Assembly (NCBI GenBank): GCA_045546775.1
Contig: JAZQDM010000004.1
Span: forward strand, 1-6,032
Reading direction: 5' to 3'
Origin: RGIG3002 sp045546775
GTDB taxonomy: Bacteria > Bacillota > Clostridia > Lachnospirales > Lachnospiraceae
Length of the DNA: 6,032 nucleotides
Shown: in pieces, positions 1 through 5,342 of the stretch
Layout: each line of letters opens with the position of its first letter
Position numbering within the stretch: the first letter of the stretch is position 1
Notes under the pieces: model-generated
Told to the model about the DNA's origin: nothing
Database searches by the model: none
Seen by the model: the letters and a program-made list of their open reading frames with translations, nothing else
Translations under genes and position numbers: made by a program

Positions 1-1693
1 AGCATTCATCTACGATGCGCTTCACTTCTTTGTCGATTTCGCCGGTGATGTACTCGCCATGGCTCTTGGTATGTGCAAGGTCACGTCCGATAAATACTTC
101 ATCATCGTCCGCGTCGTAATTCAGCACACCGATATTTTCGCTCATACCGTAACGGGTAACCATACGGCGGGCTTCCTGAGTCGCACGCTTGATATCGTTG
201 GAAGCACCCGTTGTAATATCATCAAAGGTAATCTCTTCTGCGATACGACCACCAAGCAATACCATAATGTCCTGAAGCATACGTCCTTTGGTAAGGAACA
301 TCTCGTCTTTTTCAGGAAGCGGCATCGTGTAGCCTGCTGCCCCTAAGCCTGTAGGAATGATGGATACGGTATAAACCGGACCTACATCCGGAAGCACATG
401 GAACAAAATCGCATGGCCGGCTTCGTGATAAGCGGTAATTTTTTTCTCTTTGTCGGAAATAATGCGGCTCTTTTTCTCTGCGCCGATACCGACTTTGATA
501 AATGCCTTCTTAATATCTTCCTGTACTACATAAGCGCGGTCTTCCATCGCCGCCGTAATGGCAGCTTCGTTTAAAAGGTTTTCCAAGTCCGCACCGGTAA
601 AGCCTGCTGTCGTCTGGGCAATCTGCTCCAGATTGACATCGTCGCCAAGCGGCTTATTTTTTGCATGCACTTTGAGAATTTCTTCTCTGCCGCCTACATC
701 CGGCGGTGTCACAGTAATCTTTCGGTCAAAACGGCCCGGACGAAGAATCGCCGGATCCAAAATATCAACACGGTTTGTCGCTGCCATCACAATGATGCCT
801 TCGTTTACGCCAAAGCCGTCCATCTCCACAAGCAACTGGTTGAGCGTCTGCTCTCTTTCGTCATGGCCGCCGCCCATACCGGTACCACGTCTTCTGGCAA
901 CCGCATCAATCTCATCGATAAATACGATACAAGGTGCATTTTTCTTTGCTTCCGCAAACAAATCTCTCACGCGGGAAGCACCAACGCCGACAAACATCTC
1001 CACAAAATCGGAACCGGAAATGCTGAAGAAGGGCACATTTGCCTCTCCTGCAATGGCTTTTGCAAGCAACGTTTTACCGGTACCCGGAGCACCTTCCAAA
1101 AGAACACCTTTCGGAATGCGCGCGCCTACTTTTGTGAATTTGGCAGGCTCTTTCAAAAATTCGATGATTTCTTCTAACTCGTTCTTTTCTTCTTTCAAAC
1201 CGGCTACATCTTTTAAACCGATTTTTCCGCCTCCCATGGAAAGCTTCGCGCGGCTCTTGCCGAAATTCATCATTTTTCCGCCGGAATTGCCGCCGGCATT
1301 TTGCGAATTAATCAAAACAAAAATAAACACTCCGGCAATCAGTACAACTAAAACCGGAAGCATGTATGTCAAAAACCAGCTCTCTCTCGGAATGTCCCTA
1401 ATAATCGGACTGATTTCGTACTGCTGTGCCAGCGCTTCAATCTCTGTTACATCCGTCGCATAAAACAACTGCTCGTCGCCACTTTGCAACGTAACATATA
1501 CGGCACCCGTCGTTCCTTCCGCGTTAGGCTGAATTACGATTTCGGTAACACGCTTATTTTCAAAATCATCTGCTAACTGTTTCTTTGTGTAATTGTCTCC
1601 CGAATCATTCAATGTGCCTATCCACACTGTTAAAAGCAACAGAATAATAATTACGACAAAGTAAAAGTTGAATCCTTTACTGCTTTTATTCAA
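1..1693 (-). CDS. ftsH: ATP-dependent zinc metalloprotease FtsH (C-terminus off the left edge)
   Basis: Membrane-anchored AAA+ protease that unfolds and degrades misfolded membrane proteins and selected regulators on the cytoplasmic side. The first 564 residues are visible. Order: TM1 (about 11-26), an extracytoplasmic domain, TM2 (about 107-128), a Gly-rich linker, then the AAA+ module. The module has Walker A GAPGTGKT (201-208), pore loop MFVGVGAS (233-240), Walker B CIVFIDEID (255-263) and the second region of homology ATNRVD...RPGRFDR (305-324). The protease domain has HEAGH (423-427) and the likely third zinc ligand Asp500 in TGASNDIK. Family members are usually 600-700 aa, so only the variable C-terminal tail is missing. 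The start is TTG at 1691-1693: an in-frame TAA lies at 1712-1714, AGGAAGGAG lies 6 nt upstream, and no in-frame ATG occurs before TM2. It is last in the spoIIE-tilS-hpt-ftsH series, 39 nt after hpt. Walker A has Ala where Pro is more usual. Confidence 0.98.
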   Translation of the reverse strand, partial: MNKSSKGFNFYFVVIIILLLLTVWIGTLNDSGDNYTKKQLADDFENKRVTEIVIQPNAEGTTGAVYVTLQSGDEQLFYATDVTEIEALAQQYEISPIIRDIPRESWFLTYMLPVLVVLIAGVFIFVLINSQNAGGNSGGKMMNFGKSRAKLSMGGGKIGLKDVAGLKEEKNELEEIIEFLKEPAKFTKVGARIPKGVLLEGAPGTGKTLLAKAIAGEANVPFFSISGSDFVEMFVGVGASRVRDLFAEAKKNAPCIVFIDEIDAVARRRGTGMGGGHDEREQTLNQLLVEMDGFGVNEGIIVMAATNRVDILDPAILRPGRFDRKITVTPPDVGGREEILKVHAKNKPLGDDVNLEQIAQTTAGFTGADLENLLNEAAITAAMEDRAYVVQEDIKKAFIKVGIGAEKKSRIISDKEKKITAYHEAGHAILFHVLPDVGPVYTVSIIPTGLGAAGYTMPLPEKDEMFLTKGRMLQDIMVLLGGRIAEEITFDDITTGASNDIKRATQEARRMVTRYGMSENIGVLNYDADDDEVFIGRDLAHTKSHGEYITGEIDKEVKRIVDEC

Positions 1694-1699
1694 AACTGT

Positions 1700-1708
1700 C
1701 TCCTTCCT
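1700..1708 (-). promoter_or_regulatory. Ribosome binding site of ftsH that fixes a TTG start
   Basis: On the minus strand this reads AGGAAGGAG, with 6 nt to the TTG codon. It is the only strong Shine-Dalgarno in the 39-nt hpt-ftsH gap, and the TTG is followed at once by the hydrophobic first transmembrane segment expected of FtsH. The non-AUG start is therefore well supported. Confidence 0.85.
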
Positions 1709-1732
1709 ATCTTATGTCTTGCGACTTTATTT

Positions 1733-2257
1733 TTAATCAAACTCCACAACACCGATGTATGGGAGATTTCTGTATTTTTGTGCATAGTCAAGACCGTAAC
1801 CTACGACAAATTCGTCCGGAATTTCAAATCCTGTATAATCCACCTGTACGTCCACAACTCTTCTTTCCGGTTTGTCAAGCAACGTACAAAGTCTCATGCT
1901 CTTTGGGCCTCTTGCCTGCAAAATCTCAAGCAAGTAGCTCAATGTTCTTCCGGAATCCACAATATCTTCCACTACGATTACATCTTTATCTTTAATGGAA
2001 TCATCCAAATCTTTTACAATTTTAACAACACCGCTTGACTTTGTATCACCGCCGTAGCTGGATACGGACATAAAGTCCAACGATACCGGCACGGTAATTC
2101 TCTTTGCAAGCTCACACATAAAGAAGCTGCCGCCCTTTAAAACGCAAACCAAATGTACCTGCTTTCCTGCGTAATCTTTGCTAATCTGATCGCCAATGAG
2201 CTGAATTCTCTTATCAACCTGTTCTTCTGTCAACAATACTTTTACGTGTTCTGCCAT
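1733..2257 (-). CDS. hpt: Hypoxanthine (guanine) phosphoribosyltransferase
   Basis: Cytoplasmic purine-salvage enzyme that transfers phosphoribose from PRPP to hypoxanthine or guanine, giving IMP or GMP. The 174-aa product has the usual bacterial length. Visible elements are the PPi-loop LKGG (40-43), the flexible-loop region SSYGGDTKSSG (66-76), the PRPP-binding signature VIVVEDIVDSGRT (93-105) with acidic pair E97-D98 and probable general base D101, a purine-contacting lysine in LLDKPERR (K129), and the FEIPDEFVVGYGLDY block (144-158) in which D157 should bind metal-PPi. An in-frame ATG further upstream (2308) would lie inside tilS. The start at 2257 is chosen because GAGGAGG sits 8 nt before it and family proteins begin at about this point. 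The tilS stop is one base upstream, so translational coupling is likely. The tilS-hpt-ftsH order is the standard Firmicute context for this gene. Confidence 0.97.
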   Translation of the reverse strand: MAEHVKVLLTEEQVDKRIQLIGDQISKDYAGKQVHLVCVLKGGSFFMCELAKRITVPVSLDFMSVSSYGGDTKSSGVVKIVKDLDDSIKDKDVIVVEDIVDSGRTLSYLLEILQARGPKSMRLCTLLDKPERRVVDVQVDYTGFEIPDEFVVGYGLDYAQKYRNLPYIGVVEFD

Positions 2258-2258
2258 T

Positions 2259-3680
2259 TTATTTTCCTCCTCTAAAGTATACCTGCAAAATTGTTTTTGT
2301 ATCCGCACTCACCTTGAAATCGTGGCTAATCCGATAACCGGGCACCCACAAAACGTGATTTTCCTGCGTTAGTACATACATTTCGTCCCTTTTGTCTTTT
2401 GGGATTTTTTGTTCGATAAAATATTTTTTTAAAGTCTTTTTGGATGACTTTTCATCAATCGTCAAAAAGTCGCCAACTGCTCTTTTTCTAAGCGTCAGGC
2501 ATTTTTCTATTTTATCATAGTCAAACCATTTCGTATATGTTTTTTGTGGAATATTTTTACTGCTGTCATATGAAAAAACCGCAAATTCAAACACACCGAC
2601 TCCGTCAATTTCCACCGTTCCCGGAATCGTGACAGGAAAACTTATAATAGGTTGTCTGTTTCCGGTTTCCTGCCCGCGGTCTGCGGTTTTGTGGCATCCA
2701 ACTGTCGTGCCGACAAGCACCCGGTCAAATTCCCGCCTTGCTATAATGCCGTAAGGCAGGTTCAAGCGTTTGTTCCCTTCCTTCACAAACAGCGAAAGCA
2801 TGTCCTGCACGTGCACCGCTGTAATGTCTTTTCGTCCCGGCGCCAATTTTTCCATGCACAGAAGCAGCAGTCTTTTTTGCAAAAGTACAGGCTCCCGCAA
2901 AAACAGTTCCACCGAGAGAGAAATGCCTTCTTTCACCTCTTTGGCAACCCGCGTAAATGCCGCATTTGTTTGCTCCTGCAAATAGCTTTCCGTTTCCAGA
3001 AGCATTTCTGCCGTGTGATTCATGTGTTCTACGGCACGCTCACAAATATGCTGACTTGCGTAGGGCAAAATATTGTGCCGGATTTTATTTCTCGTATAAG
3101 TATCCTCGTTGTTGGAACTGTCTATGCAATACGCAATTTTTTTGTCCTGCAAATAGTGTTCAATTTCTTCTCTTCCAAGACATAGGAGCGGCCGGATAAT
3201 CTGCCCGCGCACCGGCTTAATGCCGGATAATCCGGTTAGGCCTGTCCCCCGGAACAAATGAAACAGCATCGTCTCCGCCCGGTCGTTGGCATGATGCGCC
3301 ACCGCGATTTTGCCGGAAGGGTCGCTTGTAAGCTCGCCAAGCACTTCAGAAAATGCCTCGTAGCGCACGTTTCTGCCGGCTTCCTCCGTAGAAATGCCCT
3401 GCTCTTTTGCAAGTTGCTCCACGGCAACTTCCTTTAAATAAAAAGGCACTTGCAGTTCCTTACAAAGGCGCTCCACATACGCCGCCTCCTCACAAGCTTC
3501 CGGGCGAAGCATATGGTTGACATGCACCACCGCAAGCGTTAACGACATTTCTTTTTGCAATTCTTTCAGCAGAAAAAGAAGGCACAGAGAATCTGCCCCT
3601 CCTGAAACACCCGCCACAACCGTATCACCCGGTGTAAGCATATGATATTGCTCCACGTACTGTTTCACTTTTTCTAACAT
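2259..3680 (-). CDS. tilS: tRNA(Ile)-lysidine synthase TilS
   Basis: Essential N-type ATP pyrophosphatase that adenylates C34 of the tRNA-Ile CAU anticodon and replaces the carbonyl with lysine, converting AUG reading to AUA reading. The 473-aa product shows the PP-loop SGGADS (26-31), the HVNH motif (53-56), a second conserved block HHANDRAETMLFHLFRG (129-145), the CIDSSN...YTRNKIRH substrate-binding segment (185-202), and a C-terminal TilS_C domain (about 395-469) with LRKRAVGDFL (397-406). Length is close to the family norm. An in-frame TGA at 3687-3689 rules out a longer N-terminus. No good Shine-Dalgarno precedes the ATG; the nearest AAAGGAA is about 30 nt away. It lies 76 nt after the spoIIE-like gene and its stop is 1 nt before hpt. 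A polar low-complexity stretch at about 333-343 interrupts the linker between central and C-terminal domains. Confidence 0.97.
   Translation of the reverse strand: MLEKVKQYVEQYHMLTPGDTVVAGVSGGADSLCLLFLLKELQKEMSLTLAVVHVNHMLRPEACEEAAYVERLCKELQVPFYLKEVAVEQLAKEQGISTEEAGRNVRYEAFSEVLGELTSDPSGKIAVAHHANDRAETMLFHLFRGTGLTGLSGIKPVRGQIIRPLLCLGREEIEHYLQDKKIAYCIDSSNNEDTYTRNKIRHNILPYASQHICERAVEHMNHTAEMLLETESYLQEQTNAAFTRVAKEVKEGISLSVELFLREPVLLQKRLLLLCMEKLAPGRKDITAVHVQDMLSLFVKEGNKRLNLPYGIIARREFDRVLVGTTVGCHKTADRGQETGNRQPIISFPVTIPGTVEIDGVGVFEFAVFSYDSSKNIPQKTYTKWFDYDKIEKCLTLRKRAVGDFLTIDEKSSKKTLKKYFIEQKIPKDKRDEMYVLTQENHVLWVPGYRISHDFKVSADTKTILQVYFRGGK
2266..2272 (-). promoter_or_regulatory. Ribosome binding site of hpt, embedded in the tilS 3' end
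   Basis: On the minus strand this reads GAGGAGG, 8 nt before the hpt ATG. The same bases encode the last residues of TilS (RGG before the final Lys and stop). It decides the start at 2257 over the in-frame ATG at 2308, and it places initiation of hpt directly under ribosomes finishing tilS. Confidence 0.85.
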
Positions 3681-3725
3681 AACGATTCATATTCGCCGGC
3701 TTTTGCCCGCAATTCCTTTAATTTC

Positions 3726-3754
3726 AATATAGTAAATTTAAGAAAAAAAAGCAA
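3726..3754 (-). promoter_or_regulatory. Weak candidate promoter upstream of tilS
   Basis: In the 76-nt gap between the spoIIE-like gene and tilS the minus strand has TTGCTT (3749-3754; 3 of 6 matches to the -35 consensus), a 17-bp spacer, and TATATT (3726-3731; 5 of 6 to the -10). A start near 3719 would give a roughly 40-nt leader. This would let the housekeeping genes tilS, hpt and ftsH be transcribed outside sporulation, but the segment is very AT-rich and such matches arise easily by chance. Confidence 0.25.
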
Positions 3755-3756
3755 TA

Positions 3757-4971
3757 TTAACATAGATTTTCCCAGATTCCGACTACAAGAACCGTCATAT
3801 CATCGCGGATGCGGCCCTTGCTCTCCCGTATCACGGCATTCAAAATGTAATTTGCCATTTCCTTTGGATTTTCCAACGTCATGCGGCTAATCATTTCCGA
3901 CAGCGCATCCTCCCCGATTCCGTCGGAAAGGGCATCCAAAATACCGTCCGAAAACATAAAAATATAGTCCCCGTCCATGAGAATCCGACTGGTCGGGTCC
4001 GCTTCAATTTCCTTGAAAATGCCAAGCGGCAAGTTTCTCGCCGAAATACGTTCCACAAGATGCGCGCGCTTGATAAAAGTAGGCGCACCACCGATTTTTA
4101 TCATCTCACAAATGCCCGTCCGCAAATCGACCTGACACATATCAAGAGAAGACATGTTGTGTTCTTCCGCGCCAATCAAAATAGAATTGTTCACCATCTG
4201 CACCGCCATCTCTGCCCGAAAACCGCTCTCCAAAAGCTTTTCCGTCAGCTCCACGACCATGCGGCTGTCCTCGTTTGCTTTTTTGCCGGAACCCATGCCG
4301 TCCGACAAAAGCATCGTCAATTTTCCACGGTCCGTCTGATAAATCGAATAGTTATCCCCGGACACTTCCTCCTCTTCCTTAATCGCCGTCGCAATTCCCG
4401 TCAAAACGTGAAATTTGGACTCCTCCGTAAAACGATACATTTTGAACGTGTCGGAAAAATACATCGGACAGCCATCCGCCGGCATCAGCCTGCAATGGAG
4501 CGTCACCGACAAAATGTCCGCCGCTTCCTGCACATGCTTGTCCTTTTTTCCCGCATTGCGCGCCATCAAAATATATTCCACATACCCGTCACGATTCAAA
4601 ATACGGTAAATTTCCTGAATCTGAATACCGTTTTCTATGAGATTATGTACTACTTCCTTTGTCTTTTTTTCACCCAGAGGCTCAAAACAAAACGACTCCT
4701 CCGCCATTTCTTCCATAATATTTGCAACTTCACCAAGCTGCTTTGCCATCAATCCGCAGTTATCCCGAAGCCGCTTTTTCCAGAGCAATTCCTCTCTGTC
4801 AATGGTTTCCTCCGCATCACGCATTTGCTCTATGTCGCGCCCCGGCATTTCCCCAAAAGTATCCGCCAAATTGCGGAACGAATCCGCGTACGTCAAAAGC
4901 TTGCTCCTCCCGTAATCCGGCAATAATTTTTGTCTGTTTTCCTCATTTACAACTTGTTTGTGTCTTCGCAT
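3757..4971 (-). CDS. spoIIE: SpoIIE-type PP2C serine phosphatase without a membrane domain
   Basis: By family this should be the stage II sporulation phosphatase that dephosphorylates the anti-anti-sigma factor SpoIIAA and so frees sigma-F in the forespore. The 404-aa product has a predicted helical regulatory segment (about 25-200) and a PP2C domain with the metal-binding aspartates in place: SGDNYS (204-209, D206), SDGMGSG (223-229, D224), FSDGI (340-344, D342) and RDDMT (389-393). SpoIIE proteins are normally about 800 aa, with about ten N-terminal transmembrane helices; here there is no hydrophobic segment at all and no upstream space for one. The start chosen is ATG at 4971, because GGGAGG lies 5 nt upstream. 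A GTG at 5082 would add 37 residues but has no Shine-Dalgarno and would lie about 8 nt from the predicted transcript start. Context (tilS-hpt-ftsH downstream, Spo0A-like promoter upstream) supports true SpoIIE over another PP2C regulator. Loss of the membrane anchor makes septum targeting uncertain. Confidence 0.88.
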   Translation of the reverse strand: MRRHKQVVNEENRQKLLPDYGRSKLLTYADSFRNLADTFGEMPGRDIEQMRDAEETIDREELLWKKRLRDNCGLMAKQLGEVANIMEEMAEESFCFEPLGEKKTKEVVHNLIENGIQIQEIYRILNRDGYVEYILMARNAGKKDKHVQEAADILSVTLHCRLMPADGCPMYFSDTFKMYRFTEESKFHVLTGIATAIKEEEEVSGDNYSIYQTDRGKLTMLLSDGMGSGKKANEDSRMVVELTEKLLESGFRAEMAVQMVNNSILIGAEEHNMSSLDMCQVDLRTGICEMIKIGGAPTFIKRAHLVERISARNLPLGIFKEIEADPTSRILMDGDYIFMFSDGILDALSDGIGEDALSEMISRMTLENPKEMANYILNAVIRESKGRIRDDMTVLVVGIWENLC

Positions 4972-4976
4972 ACTAG

Positions 4977-4982
4977 CCTCCC
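4977..4982 (-). promoter_or_regulatory. Ribosome binding site of the spoIIE-like gene
   Basis: On the minus strand this reads GGGAGG, 5 nt before the ATG at 4971. It is the only convincing Shine-Dalgarno in the leader, and it is the reason for preferring this start over the upstream in-frame GTG at 5082. Confidence 0.75.
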
Positions 4983-5000
4983 TTTTTACAACATATTGCT

Positions 5001-5081
5001 TGAAACCGCGCTGTGCGTATAATCCGCCGCGCTCCACGCATGACTCTCCGCGCTCTTGGCTCGCTGTGCTCTGCGGTTTCA
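5001..5081. repeat. 81-bp element: 9-bp inverted repeat ends around 21-bp direct repeats
   Basis: The ends are TGAAACCGC (5001-5009) and its exact reverse complement GCGGTTTCA (5073-5081). CCGCGCT occurs three times at exact 21-bp steps (5006-5012, 5027-5033, 5048-5054); the first copy overlaps the left arm. An 8-bp direct repeat CGCTGTGC also occurs near each end (5010-5016 region and 5062-5069). The left arm to right arm loop is 63 nt, with a small inner stem TGCGT/ACGCA (5014-5018 with 5036-5040). It lies in the untranslated leader of the spoIIE-like mRNA, 18 nt before its ribosome binding site. It could be a structured leader, a short interspersed palindromic element, or remnant coding sequence; the window alone does not decide. 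Confidence 0.6.
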
Positions 5082-5096
5082 CATTTTTGTTTTAGT

Positions 5097-5129
5097 ATTA
5101 TAGGACAAGTCGTGTGCCGTTTTTGTCAA
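5097..5129 (-). promoter_or_regulatory. Spo0A-type sigma-A promoter of the spoIIE-like operon (21-bp spacer)
   Basis: The minus strand shows a perfect -35 TTGACA (5124-5129) and a perfect -10 TATAAT (5097-5102) with 21 bp between them. No reasonable -35 exists at the usual 17 bp, where the hexamer is CAAAAA. In B. subtilis the Spo0A-dependent promoters of spoIIE and spoIIG are sigma-A promoters with similarly overlong spacers that need Spo0A-P bound near the -35. The predicted transcript start is near 5090, giving a leader of about 119 nt to the ATG at 4971. Confidence 0.7.
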
Positions 5130-5130
5130 A
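5122..5130 (+). promoter_or_regulatory. Putative Spo0A binding site (0A box) over the -35
   Basis: TTTGTCAAA agrees with the 0A-box core TGTCRAA at every position. It overlaps the TTGACA -35 of the minus-strand promoter, as expected where Spo0A contacts region 4 of sigma-A. Part of the match is shared with the -35 consensus itself, which lowers its independent weight. Confidence 0.5.
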
Positions 5131-5154
5131 ACTACGCGCCCCAAAAATTTTTGT

Positions 5155-5161
5155 TGCGACA
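5155..5161 (-). promoter_or_regulatory. Possible second, imperfect 0A box
   Basis: The minus strand reads TGTCGCA, 6 of 7 matches to TGTCGAA, lying about 30 bp upstream of the first putative box. Paired 0A boxes are common at Spo0A-activated promoters, but a one-mismatch 7-mer is weak evidence alone. Confidence 0.25.
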
Positions 5162-5177
5162 GGTTTCGCGGATATTG

Positions 5178-5206
5178 TTTACAACACTTCTCCTTTGTAG
5201 TATCAT
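5178..5206 (+). promoter_or_regulatory. Predicted promoter of the Rpn-family gene
   Basis: TTTACA (5178-5183; 5 of 6 to the -35), a 17-bp spacer, and TATCAT (5201-5206; 5 of 6 to the -10). The predicted start near 5213 leaves a leader of about 130 nt that includes the Shine-Dalgarno at 5331. It diverges from the spoIIE-like promoter; the two -35 elements are about 48 bp apart, so Spo0A bound at the intervening sites could in principle affect both. Confidence 0.55.
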
Positions 5207-5234
5207 CAGTACAAATCACACGTTCCAAATCTTA

Positions 5235-5292
5235 GGAACATCCTTTCAAAAATTTCTATATGAATCTGCCGGTTTTCCCGGAACATTTCAAA
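5235..5292 (+). repeat. Degenerate direct repeat in the Rpn leader
   Basis: GGAACATCCTTTCAAA (5235-5250) and GGAACATTTCAAA (5280-5292) differ only by a 3-nt insertion and are 45 bp apart. The upstream GTTCC at 5222-5226 could pair with the GGAAC of either copy. The pattern may be chance in an AT-rich leader. Confidence 0.35.
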
Positions 5293-5301
5293 CAGCAATT
5301 G

Positions 5302-5330
5302 TTGAGAAACGCACTAAAATCAACTATAAT
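5302..5330 (+). promoter_or_regulatory. Near-consensus promoter-like sequence abutting the Rpn ribosome binding site
   Basis: TTGAGA (5302-5307; 5 of 6), a 17-bp spacer, and perfect TATAAT (5325-5330). Position 5331 begins the GGAGGT Shine-Dalgarno, so a transcript starting about 7 nt after the -10 would lack it and leave only about 6 nt before the ATG. It scores better than the upstream candidate but is oddly placed. Confidence 0.35.
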
Positions 5331-5336
5331 GGAGGT
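5331..5336 (+). promoter_or_regulatory. Ribosome binding site of the Rpn-family gene
   Basis: GGAGGT with a 6-nt gap to the ATG at 5343. It sets the start of the nuclease gene and directly follows a TATAAT sequence. Confidence 0.85.
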
Positions 5337-5342
5337 ACGCCT

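Larger units (their letters stand above)
4972..5342. other. Divergent intergenic region between the spoIIE-like and Rpn genes
   Basis: This 371-bp stretch has no credible gene on either strand. From left to right it holds the spoIIE-like ribosome binding site, the 81-bp repeat element in the leader, the minus-strand 21-bp-spacer promoter with 0A-box-like sites, a plus-strand promoter at 5178-5206, a roughly 130-nt plus-strand leader with a small GTTCC/GGAAC hairpin (5222-5226 with 5235-5239), a degenerate direct repeat, and a second promoter-like sequence next to the Rpn ribosome binding site. No sequence resembling the missing SpoIIE membrane domain is present. Confidence 0.8.

Noticed and set aside
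558..1463. A 301-codon open frame on the plus strand
   Set aside because: It is antisense to ftsH, whose AAA+ motifs are unmistakable in the opposite strand. The translation is Ser/Pro/Phe-rich, as expected for the complement of a biased coding sequence, and shows no known domain.
1733..2308. hpt starting at the ATG at 2308
   Set aside because: It would overlap tilS by about 50 nt, has no Shine-Dalgarno, and would add residues not typical of the family; the ATG at 2257 has a strong site.
2680..2689. TCTGCGGTTT shared between tilS and the spoIIE leader (5070-5079)
   Set aside because: Several 10-bp matches are expected by chance in 6 kb, and the flanks do not align.
3691..3710. Hairpin GGC-AAAA-GCC just upstream of tilS
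   Set aside because: The uninterrupted stem is only three base pairs, with a G-G mismatch beyond it, so it is too weak to call a regulatory structure.
3741..3754. T8 run after the spoIIE-like stop as a rho-independent terminator
   Set aside because: No GC-rich stem precedes the T run on the minus strand; only an AATATT palindrome is present.
4060..4926. A 288-codon open frame on the plus strand
   Set aside because: It is antisense to the PP2C gene, is unusually rich in His, Arg and Phe, has no ribosome binding site, and resembles no family.
4972..5082. N-terminal extension of the SpoIIE-like protein from GTG at 5082
   Set aside because: There is no Shine-Dalgarno before the GTG, it lies about 8 nt from the predicted transcript start, and the extension is made of repeat-derived codons. 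The ATG at 4971 has GGGAGG at proper spacing. It is kept only as a possibility under the repeat finding.
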